From positions 1 to 18,101 of the forward strand of contig CAJWOB010000009.1 in the NCBI GenBank assembly GCA_913043885.1: a stretch of 18,101 nucleotides of DNA, given 5' to 3'. Source of the stretch: an uncultured Spirochaetaceae bacterium. GTDB taxonomy: Bacteria > Spirochaetota > Spirochaetia > SZUA-6 > Bin103. The notes beneath the pieces are model-generated. The model did not search any database. It was not told where the DNA came from and saw nothing but the letters and a program-made list of their open reading frames with translations. The translations under genes were made by a program, and so were the position numbers. Below, piece after piece: positions 1-6,741 of the stretch (position 1 is the first letter of the stretch; each line of letters begins with the position of its first letter).

Positions 1-297
1 GCCGCCACCCGCAGCTACCTGGTGGCGCTCCTGGCCATGTGCGTGGTGGGGCTCGGTGAGCTGGCACCGCGCACGCTCGCCACGTCTCTCATCGTCGAGC
101 TATCTCCCGAGGAGCTGCGGGCGCGGGTGAGCGGTGTGACCGTGCTGGCCCTCGCCGCGACCGGTATCGGTCAGCTGTCTCTTGGAGCGTTGATGCGCAA
201 CGTCGGCGTGGCGGAGTCGCTGTGGATATTCGCCATCGTCATGACGGCGGTGGCCAGCCTGTTGCTGCTGGGCCGGCCGGTGCGGCAGCTCCGCTAG
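1..297 (+). CDS. MFS transporter, C-terminal part (5' end outside window)
   Basis: The frame is open from base 1 and ends at TAG 295-297, giving the last 98 residues of a membrane transporter. Two or three hydrophobic segments are visible: one near the left edge (YLVALLAMCVVGLG), one around VTVLALAATGIGQLSLGAL, and a last one, WIFAIVMTAVASLLLL, just before a short basic tail. The loop ELSPEELRARVSG between the first two resembles the R-rich cytoplasmic loop of MFS_3-type (enterobactin exporter-like) carriers, which move small molecules across the inner membrane by proton antiport. The substrate cannot be read from this fragment. The next gene converges on it from the minus strand with a 26-bp gap. 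Family assignment is moderately sure; partial because of the window edge. Confidence 0.65.
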   Translation, partial: AATRSYLVALLAMCVVGLGELAPRTLATSLIVELSPEELRARVSGVTVLALAATGIGQLSLGALMRNVGVAESLWIFAIVMTAVASLLLLGRPVRQLR

Positions 298-323
298 CGA
301 CGGCGCTTGCGGGGCGGCCTGGG

Positions 324-1554
324 TTAGGCCGCGATGTCGGCGCGCACGGCGTTGCGGCGCGCGGCCTTGGCCTGTTCCAGTGCGCGCATGCCCCTGGCCA
401 CCAGCGAGGCGGCGCTACCGGACTCGCCGGGGTCGATCACCGCCACTCCGACGCTCACCGTCAACGGTCCGGCGCGCGCGCTGGCCGCCAGTCGCTCCAC
501 CGGGTGGGTTAGGTGCGCGGCCGAGCCGACCGCCACGGCGGCGGCCAGCGAGAGCACCACCGCCGTCACCAGCGCCCATAGGGTCGTGACGCGCCGTACT
601 GGCTGAAAGGCCTCGGCGAGATCCTGTTTGGCGACGAAGCCCCACCCGATCTTGGGAAGGTATCCGTACGCGGCCAGTACCGGGACGCCGCGATAGTCGA
701 TGGACTGGATAACGCCGTTCTTGCCGCGAGCCGCGAGCCGCGAGCCGCGAGGTGCGCCGGCCCGGCGCGTTCGTCGGAGGCAGGAATCAGCAGGCGCATG
801 GCGGCGTCCGGCTGGAAGCGGAACGGATTGAGGAACAGCGTGGCGTCGCCGGAGCTGTCCTGCTCAGCGCGGACCAGCAGCGTCTCGCCGCTGTCGCCCA
901 TGCCAGGCCATCGAGCCACCAGTGGGAATACCGACTCCTCGAGGATCACACGGATGACCACGGCACCGTTCACCTGCGCAGTGGCGACGTTATGCTCGAA
1001 GTCTACCTCGCGCAGGGCGTGGACGAACCACATCTCAACCCCCCGTCTTTCGGCTGCTGCATCGCATCCGCCGTAACGGTGCCGCTCCCGGCGGCAAGGG
1101 CTGCGGTTACGGCAGGGAACCCCATCTCGCCGATGTGGCTAACCCCGGCGCGTCGCGGGTCGGTGGACAGCACCACGCGGCCGCTGGTGTCGACGAAGGC
1201 GATCTCGGCGTACCCTGTGTTGGCGCGCTGCACGCTGTGCAGGTTGTCGGTAAGGAATCCGGCGAACGCGTCGCGCCGCTCGGCCGGCATGTCCGGGTCG
1301 AGAATGACGGTGAAGTGCTCTTCGTTCAGGAAGTTGACTGCCAGGAGCTCCACGTCCGCCACCCGGCGGTTGAACCACTCCGCGAGCTGCTGCCGCTTGA
1401 GATCTGCGACCGCCGTCAGCTGAGCGCTGGTACCCTCACGGACGGTGGCCCGTGCGTTGTCCTTCGCGATGACGCCGACCACCAGCGCGGGGAGCGCCGT
1501 CGTGGCGAGGAGGATGACGAGGACTCGCCCACGGAGCCCGCGGACAAACCTCAT
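324..1554 (-). pseudogene. Broken dCache-HAMP-GGDEF membrane sensor (diguanylate cyclase remnant)
   Basis: Three consecutive frames form one protein. It starts at ATG 1554 with a transmembrane helix (VLVILLATTALPALVVGVI), then an extracytoplasmic dCache-like sensor (VDTSGRVVLSTDP; later DYRGVPVLAAYGYLPKIGWG), a second helix (LSLAAAVAVGSAAHL), the start of a HAMP linker (THPVERLAASARA), then directly the last ~45 residues of a GGDEF domain (LTVSVGVAVIDPG ... ALEQAKAARRNAV). Lesions: a -1 shift in a G6 tract near 1038-1043; a shift inside four copies of CCGCGAG at 724-751; and loss of the rest of HAMP and the GGDEF active-site half near 475. With one G added and two repeat copies removed, length is 1218 bp, a whole number of codons. 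The family makes c-di-GMP from GTP in response to small ligands; this copy cannot, as the catalytic motif is absent. Identity is clear from motifs; whether the shifts are real needs reads. Confidence 0.8.
724..751. repeat. 7-bp tandem repeat (CCGCGAG x4) inside the sensor pseudogene
   Basis: Four perfect copies of CCGCGAG (plus strand) lie back to back. A 7-bp unit changes reading frame with each gain or loss. On the minus strand the gene enters the tract in one frame (HLAARG...) and conserved sequence resumes in another (GKNGVIQSIDYRG). Frame arithmetic shows that two or five copies would join the halves, and four do not. With two copies the join reads HLAARGKNGV, which fits dCache spacing well, so two is the likely ancestral number. 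Confidence 0.85.
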
Positions 1555-1649
1555 GCGGTTCTGACCACGCGACGGGCGGTCGGCTTACCTGCGGCGACCA
1601 CTTCCGGTCAGCCCGCTGAGTGGGATGCGAATCGGTTGCGCCACCGCGA

Positions 1650-2342
1650 CTATCCCGCCGTGACCTCGGCGTCCAGCCCGGCAGCCACGTGGGCGAGCAG
1701 GGCGGGCATCATCTGCTCCATGGGCGGCAAGGGCGCGGCGTGCTCTTCCTCCTCCTTGAGAGATGAGAAGGTGCCGTCGAGCTGCAACATGATGGCGCCA
1801 TGCACGGCCGACCACGCGAACAGCGCGGCCGCATGCACCCGCCCGCCGGCGGCCTCTTCGTCCTCGGCACCAGGCCCCACTGCAGCTATGGCGTCGGTCA
1901 GTTGCCCGAAGGTGCGCGCCGCGGCATCACAAAACGCGTCGTCGTCGCTCTTGTGACTGGGAATGCCGGTCGCAAACATGAGTCGGTAGCGGGCGGGATT
2001 GGCCATCGCGAACTCGATGTAGGTGCGTCCCATCGCCATGAGCCGCGCCGCGGCGTCGTCGCCACCGCTCAGCTCGCCGAGCGCGGCGCCCAGCTGCTCG
2101 AAGCCGCGGGTGGCGACGGCGACGATGAGCGCTGCCTTGTCGGCGAAGTGGTACTGGGGTGCGGCATGCGATACGCCCACCCGCTCGGCAAGGGCGCGAA
2201 TCGTCAGACGCTCCAGGCCATCCTCGGCGACGATCTCTATCGCGGCGTCGATGAGCGCGTCGCGGAGACGACCGTGGTGGTAGGGGCGGCGGCGGTCGTC
2301 GACGACCGGCGGCGGCACCAGAGTGGGGGCGGGTCTGCTCAT
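1650..2342 (-). CDS. TetR-family repressor, probable regulator of the RND pump
   Basis: This 230-residue protein has the N-terminal TetR DNA-binding domain. YHHGRLRDALIDAAIEIV is followed by the helix-turn-helix around LTIRALAERVGVSHAAPQYHF and the usual DKAALIVAV helix (residues ~20-75). The rest is a helical ligand-binding domain; YRLMFATGIP and the AWSAVHGAIML helix resemble the WHG-type C-terminal domain. Family length is normal. Its ATG overlaps the stop of the upstream RND gene as ATGA (2339-2342), so the two are cotranscribed and translationally coupled, with the regulator second. TetR proteins repress neighbouring pump genes until a ligand binds. The 21-bp palindrome at 5450-5470 before the pump is the natural candidate operator; that link is inferred. 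The ligand is unknown. Confidence 0.88.
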   Translation of the reverse strand: MSRPAPTLVPPPVVDDRRRPYHHGRLRDALIDAAIEIVAEDGLERLTIRALAERVGVSHAAPQYHFADKAALIVAVATRGFEQLGAALGELSGGDDAAARLMAMGRTYIEFAMANPARYRLMFATGIPSHKSDDDAFCDAAARTFGQLTDAIAAVGPGAEDEEAAGGRVHAAALFAWSAVHGAIMLQLDGTFSSLKEEEEHAAPLPPMEQMMPALLAHVAAGLDAEVTAG

Positions 2343-5300
2343 CGGCTCGCCGCCAAGTATACTGTGGGCTCCTCGCTGCGCCTGCGCGCGTCGGCCCGGC
2401 CGAACACCAGCCAGTAGACGGCGGGAACCACCAGCAAGGTGAGCAGAGTGCTGGCGGCGAGCCCGGAGATCATCGCCGACGCGAACGGCGGCCAGAGGGT
2501 GGTGTCGCCGTAGAGCAGCGGCGACAGACCGGCCATCGTTGTAATGGCGGTAAGCAGAATGGGGCGCAGGCGCTCACGCAGGGCGTGGCGGATCGCGGTG
2601 TCCAGCGGCATCCCCCGTCGTCGGTTCTTCTGCTCGATCAGATCGATGAGGATGATGGCGTTGTTCACCACGATGCCGATGAGGGCGATTACGCCGAGCA
2701 GCGCGACGAAGCCGAAGGGCTGGTTCATCAGCAGAAGCCCCGGCACGACGCCAACCGACGCCAGCGGTACCGTCACCAACACAATGAGCACCCGGCGAAA
2801 GGAGCGGAACTGCGCCAGGAGGATGAACACCAGCACCGCCGCACCGATGTATGCCGCCGACAGAATGGCGGCGTTGGCCTGGCCTGCACCCTCCGCCGCT
2901 CCGCCCAGCTCGTAGCTGGCGCCGGCCTCCGCGACGATGGTGGCTAGCCGTGGCTCCACCTCGGCGAGGACCTCGGCGTAGCCGATGCCAGGCTGCAGCT
3001 CGGCCAGCACCGTCGCCACGCGGCGTCCCCGGTCGCGGAGGATGGCGGCGGGGCTGTCGTCGGCGGCGAAGGTCGCCAGCCGGTCCAGGCGCTGCTGGCG
3101 ACCTTCGGCGCTCCACACCGCTACCGCGCCCAGCTCCTCCAACGACGGGTTCGGCGGCCCGCTTCGCACCACGATGGGAGTACGTCCAGCCGCGGCGGTC
3201 AGCGACCCTCCCGCAACACCCCGGGTGCGCGCCAGCAGTGCCGCCGCCACGTCCGCCTGCCCGACTCCCATGGCGGTCGCGGACCGGGTGTCGAGCGCCA
3301 CCTGGTAGGTCGACACGGTGGGCGGCAGCGTCGTGCGGACGTCGCGGGTTCCGGCGGTGCTGGCGAGCTCGGTGCGCACCGCCGCCACCACCTCGCGCAG
3401 GCTAGCGGCGCTCTCGTGGTAGACGCGTACGGCGACAGGGGCGGCGAGCGGCGGCCCCTGCTCGATAGCTCTGGCTAGAAACACGACGTCCGGCAGCGCG
3501 CTGGCGGCGAAGCTGCGCACCTCCTTCATGAGGGCAGGCACCGCCTCCTTCGTAGTCGTGGTTGCCAGCAGCTGCGCGGTGTGCGGCGCCCGCTCGCTGA
3601 CCAGCAGGTTGTAGTAGAACGGCGGTACCGATCTGCCCACGAAGGTGGCGACGCTGGTGACGTCCGTCCGCGGGCGCAGCTGGCGTTCCAAGGTCAGTGC
3701 CGCCTGTACGGTCTGCTCCAGGCGAGTGCCTTCCGGCAGGTGGATGTCCATTACTACCTGGTTGCGGTCGGTGGCGGGAAAGAACTGCTGCTCCAGCTGC
3801 AGAAACAGCGGCACCGACAGGGCTACCAGCAGCACCGCCGCAACAACGACCACGATTGGATGGCGAATCGGCAGCGCGCTCAACCAGCGGCCGCTGGCGA
3901 CCACCGCGGTCGCACGTCGCGAGCGGCGAGGTCGCCCTTTCGCGCGTGGGCGGTACAGCAGCATGCCGACCGCCGGCGTTACGGTAAGGGCAAACAGGAA
4001 GCTGATAGCGACGGTGAGCATCACTACCTGCGGCAGCGCGCGGGTGAAATCGGCGGTGATGCCCCGCGAAAGCAGTAGCGGTAGGAATGCCGCCAGCGTA
4101 GTGCCGGTGGCGGCGGCCAGGGGGAGGGTGAGCTCGCGCGCCGAGTCCCGCGCGGCCACGGCGGGCGTTAGCCCACGGTCCACTCGGAACTGGATGCGTT
4201 CCGACATGACGATGGCGTTGTCCACCAGCAGCCCGAGGGACATCACCAGCGCGGCGATGGAGATCTGGTGCAGCACACCGCCGGCCAGTGAGAACAGCGC
4301 CAGAGCCGCCAAGGCCACGATGGGGACCGTGAGCGCCACCGACAGGCCCAGCCGAAGCCCCATCGCCAAGATGATGATGGCGGCGACGATGAGCATGCCT
4401 TGCAGCAGTGAGCTCTGCAGCTCGCCGAGGCGATCGTCTACCCGGCCGGGTTGAAACGTCATGAGCGCCAGCTGCAGGCGGTCATCAATCTGGTCGAGCG
4501 TGTGACGAAACTCCGCCCCTTCCGCAACGGCCCCGATTCGCTTGCCGAACTCGATGATGTCGATGCCGCCGGCCGGCACCACGCCGACGATGAGCGCGTC
4601 GGCGCTCTCGTAACGGACCACCTCCGCTCCTCGGTGCGCGGGCACCAACTGCACGCTGGCCACTTCCTGCAGCGGCGCGGTACGCCCGTCGAGTAGCGGC
4701 ACCGGCGTGTCGCGCAGCTGCTGCAGGGAGCCGATGCGACCGCTCGGGTTCAAGGGAATGGTGGCAGCGCCATCCCCAACTGCCCCCCCGGGGTGGGTGC
4801 TGGTGCGTGCATCCAGCGATGCCGCCAGCCCGAGCGCCCCACCGGGGATCGACGTCGCTGTGGCAGGGTCGAGCGTCACCACCGCTTCGGCCGAGTGATC
4901 GGGTGTCAGCACCACGCGGGTTACCGCGGGCACCGCCCGCAACCGGGTGCGCAGCGCGTCGCCGGCGCGCTCGCGCGCCTGCCACGTCGCGCCGTAGAGG
5001 GCGATGGTCACGGACTCCAGCGAGAGGTCCCAGGAGACGCTCGGCTCGTGAGCGCCTATCGGGAACTTGCTACGGGCGCTCTCCACCGCCGCCTGCACCT
5101 CTGCCCAGGCCTCGTCGGTGGCGTAGATGGTCTCCTCGAGCTCCACCGAGACGATCGCTACGTCCGCTCGCGCCAGCGACCGCGTCGCCGCGATCGGTGG
5201 CACGTCGCTGAGTGCATCTTCGAGCGGAACCACAATCTCGCTCTCGACGGTGGCGGGGTCGCTCCCAGGAAACACCACTACCACCGAGCCGAAGCGTTCG

Positions 5301-5443
5301 GGGAAGCTGGGGTCCTCTTGTTTGGGCATCGTGCGCCAGGACGCCACGCCAGCGGCGGCTAGCGCCAGCGCGAAGGTCAGCACGAGGCGCGACTGCCTGC
5401 CGATTAGGAACGAATCGGGGGCGATCCGGGGGGTGCCTGCCAT
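2339..5443 (-). CDS. RND multidrug/hydrophobe efflux permease (HAE1/AcrB type)
   Basis: The 1034-residue length is typical of RND inner-membrane pumps, which use proton import to expel drugs and other hydrophobic compounds through a periplasmic adaptor and outer-membrane channel. Seen in order: helix 1 (~18-35), first periplasmic porter loop (FPGSDPATVESEIVVPLEDAL near 58-78), a block of helices from ~345, helix 4 with GLLVDNAIVMSERI (Asp408 is the proton-relay position; the AcrB second Asp is Asn409), the second periplasmic loop, and a final helix block with IALIGIVVNNAIILID. The start ATG 5443 is preceded by a promoter and operator-like palindrome and only a weak SD (AAAG). No membrane-fusion adaptor or outer-membrane channel gene is adjacent, so partners must be encoded elsewhere. 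The gene is intact. Substrate is not predictable. Confidence 0.93.
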   Translation of the reverse strand: MAGTPRIAPDSFLIGRQSRLVLTFALALAAAGVASWRTMPKQEDPSFPERFGSVVVVFPGSDPATVESEIVVPLEDALSDVPPIAATRSLARADVAIVSVELEETIYATDEAWAEVQAAVESARSKFPIGAHEPSVSWDLSLESVTIALYGATWQARERAGDALRTRLRAVPAVTRVVLTPDHSAEAVVTLDPATATSIPGGALGLAASLDARTSTHPGGAVGDGAATIPLNPSGRIGSLQQLRDTPVPLLDGRTAPLQEVASVQLVPAHRGAEVVRYESADALIVGVVPAGGIDIIEFGKRIGAVAEGAEFRHTLDQIDDRLQLALMTFQPGRVDDRLGELQSSLLQGMLIVAAIIILAMGLRLGLSVALTVPIVALAALALFSLAGGVLHQISIAALVMSLGLLVDNAIVMSERIQFRVDRGLTPAVAARDSARELTLPLAAATGTTLAAFLPLLLSRGITADFTRALPQVVMLTVAISFLFALTVTPAVGMLLYRPRAKGRPRRSRRATAVVASGRWLSALPIRHPIVVVVAAVLLVALSVPLFLQLEQQFFPATDRNQVVMDIHLPEGTRLEQTVQAALTLERQLRPRTDVTSVATFVGRSVPPFYYNLLVSERAPHTAQLLATTTTKEAVPALMKEVRSFAASALPDVVFLARAIEQGPPLAAPVAVRVYHESAASLREVVAAVRTELASTAGTRDVRTTLPPTVSTYQVALDTRSATAMGVGQADVAAALLARTRGVAGGSLTAAAGRTPIVVRSGPPNPSLEELGAVAVWSAEGRQQRLDRLATFAADDSPAAILRDRGRRVATVLAELQPGIGYAEVLAEVEPRLATIVAEAGASYELGGAAEGAGQANAAILSAAYIGAAVLVFILLAQFRSFRRVLIVLVTVPLASVGVVPGLLLMNQPFGFVALLGVIALIGIVVNNAIILIDLIEQKNRRRGMPLDTAIRHALRERLRPILLTAITTMAGLSPLLYGDTTLWPPFASAMISGLAASTLLTLLVVPAVYWLVFGRADARRRSEEPTVYLAASR

Positions 5444-5449
5444 CTTTAT

Positions 5450-5470
5450 GGTGACAAGATACTTGACACC
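5450..5470. promoter_or_regulatory. Palindromic operator candidate upstream of the RND-TetR operon
   Basis: The arms GGTGACAAG and CTTGACACC flank a 3-nt centre ATA. They are complementary at 8 of 9 positions, the usual size and symmetry of a TetR-family operator. A second, perfect 5-bp-arm palindrome (CTTGA-N5-TCAAG, 5462-5476) overlaps it. The site lies 7 bp upstream of the RND start codon and covers the proposed -10 element. Binding by the operon's own TetR protein is inferred from position. Confidence 0.55.
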
Positions 5471-5483
5471 ATCAAGATTACAA
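5456..5483 (-). promoter_or_regulatory. Candidate sigma70-type promoter of the RND-TetR operon
   Basis: On the minus strand TTGTAA (5483-5478, 4/6 to the -35 consensus) is followed after 16 bp by TATCTT (5461-5456, 4/6 to the -10 consensus). Transcription would begin about six bases before the ATG at 5443, so the mRNA would be almost leaderless, consistent with the absence of a good SD. The -10 sits within the palindrome, giving a simple block to polymerase. Weak elements; moderate to low certainty. Confidence 0.35.
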
Positions 5484-5512
5484 AAACGGCGGTCTAGGCG
5501 CGATTGCCGCCG
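5482..5512 (-). terminator. Possible rho-independent terminator at the end of the oxidase gene
   Basis: Reading the minus strand, CGGCGG (5512-5507), a 14-nt loop containing the oxidase TAG stop, then CCGCCG (5492-5487) followed by five Ts (5486-5482). The stem is short and the loop large, so efficiency may be modest. It would separate the ABC-oxidase operon from the RND-TetR operon; its T tract runs directly into the proposed RND promoter. Confidence 0.4.
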
Positions 5513-6741
5513 TAGCTCGAGGCGAACGGCTGCGGGCCGCTGGCTGTCGCGTCGGCTGCGGCGAAGCGGCTCAGGCGAAACGCGTCGCCATCTGCCCAGT
5601 CGCAGCTACCGGTGTGGATGCAGTCGGCCAGCAGCTCGCCCAGCGCCGGTCCGATCTTGAACGCGTGGCCGCTGCCGCCGCATGCCAGCCAGAGACCCGG
5701 CACAGACTCGGCTGGTCCCACCACCGGGTGCCAGTCGGGGGTAACCGCATAGAGCCCCACCACCCCCGCAGTCACCCGCGCATCCCGCAACTGCGGGAAG
5801 CGGTGACCCAACCTGGTCAGCACGTCGTCGGCGAACTCGGCATCATGCCGCTCGTCGTAGCTGTCCGGATCCACCTCTTGGTAGTCCTTGGGATAGCCGC
5901 GGCCGACCAGGAGGCGGCCATTCGGTGCGGACTGGCCGCCCGGTGCGGGCCGCAGATAGATCTGATCGCACATGTTGGAGACCGCGATGCCGGGGATGGG
6001 AGCATCGGTCTCCAGCACTAGCTCCTGCTCCCGCATCACCTGCAGCGGCACCTGCACCCCGACCGGCTGCAGCAGCGCGCCGGACCAAGGGCCTGCGGCG
6101 ACGGCCGTGTGCTCGCCTCGCACCTCCACAGAGTCGCCGCCTGCCGCCGCCTGCGCTCGTGCGCCGACCACAACGCCATTCTCGACCAGGAGCTCCGTCG
6201 CCGCCGTGTCCTCGAACACCGCGACGCCCCGCTCGTCGGCTGCTTCCGCCAGCTCGTGGCAGACGGCCACGGGGTCGGCGTAGCCGCTGGTGGGCTCGTG
6301 CGCCGCGGCGCCGATGCCGTCGACTGAGATGCCAGGGAGGTTCGCCTGCAGCCACTCATGGTCGACCGACGCGACGTCCACGCCCTGCGCCCGATTCATC
6401 TCCAGGTTGCGGGCAAAGTTGCCTTTCTGGTCGGGAGGCACCATGAATACCCAGCCGCAGGGGGTGTAGGGCGTCGTCACCGCCGGTGGCGCGGAGCGCC
6501 GCAGCGCGGTGGTCCAGTCGGCGAACAGCCGGCGGCTGCGCAGCGCCAGCTGGACGGTAATCGGGTTGGTGTAGTGCATGCGCACGATCGCCGCCGATTT
6601 CCCGGTCGAGCCGGCCCCCGGCCGCTGCCGTTCCAGCAGCGCGACCCGCAGCGAGGACTTCTCCGCCAGCCAGAAGGCGGTGCTGACGCCCAGCACCCCG
6701 GCGCCGACGATGACGACGTCGTATTCGGAGGCGGCGGTCAC
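5494..6741 (-). CDS. FAD-dependent amine/D-amino-acid oxidoreductase (DAO family, DadA/SoxB-like)
   Basis: From GTG 6741 the protein is 415 residues. It opens with the ADP-binding Rossmann motif VVIVGAGVLGVSTA (residues ~9-22) and the DAO-family FAD contact LLERQRPGAGSTGKSA. Near the C-terminus the second FAD motif is present (GLYAVTPDWHPVVGP, GLWLACGGSGHAFKIGP). The family oxidises secondary or tertiary amines and amino acids such as sarcosine, glycine or D-amino acids; the substrate here is not determinable. A longer in-frame ATG at 6795 exists, but GTG 6741 overlaps the upstream stop as GTGA and lies just before the Rossmann strand, so I prefer it. It is the last gene of a four-gene operon with a Gld-type ABC exporter, an unusual partner. 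No signal peptide, so cytosolic or membrane-peripheral. Confidence 0.85.
   Translation of the reverse strand: MTAASEYDVVIVGAGVLGVSTAFWLAEKSSLRVALLERQRPGAGSTGKSAAIVRMHYTNPITVQLALRSRRLFADWTTALRRSAPPAVTTPYTPCGWVFMVPPDQKGNFARNLEMNRAQGVDVASVDHEWLQANLPGISVDGIGAAAHEPTSGYADPVAVCHELAEAADERGVAVFEDTAATELLVENGVVVGARAQAAAGGDSVEVRGEHTAVAAGPWSGALLQPVGVQVPLQVMREQELVLETDAPIPGIAVSNMCDQIYLRPAPGGQSAPNGRLLVGRGYPKDYQEVDPDSYDERHDAEFADDVLTRLGHRFPQLRDARVTAGVVGLYAVTPDWHPVVGPAESVPGLWLACGGSGHAFKIGPALGELLADCIHTGSCDWADGDAFRLSRFAAADATASGPQPFASSYGGNRA

Noticed and set aside
1555..1649. Searched for a promoter or terminator between the sensor pseudogene and the TetR gene
   Set aside because: No stem followed by a T tract and no convincing -35/-10 pair or SD was seen.
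2339..5443. Possible loss of function in the RND pump because the AcrB-type Asp-Asp pair is Asp-Asn
   Set aside because: VDNAIV is common in many RND families and the first Asp is kept; the rest of the protein is complete.
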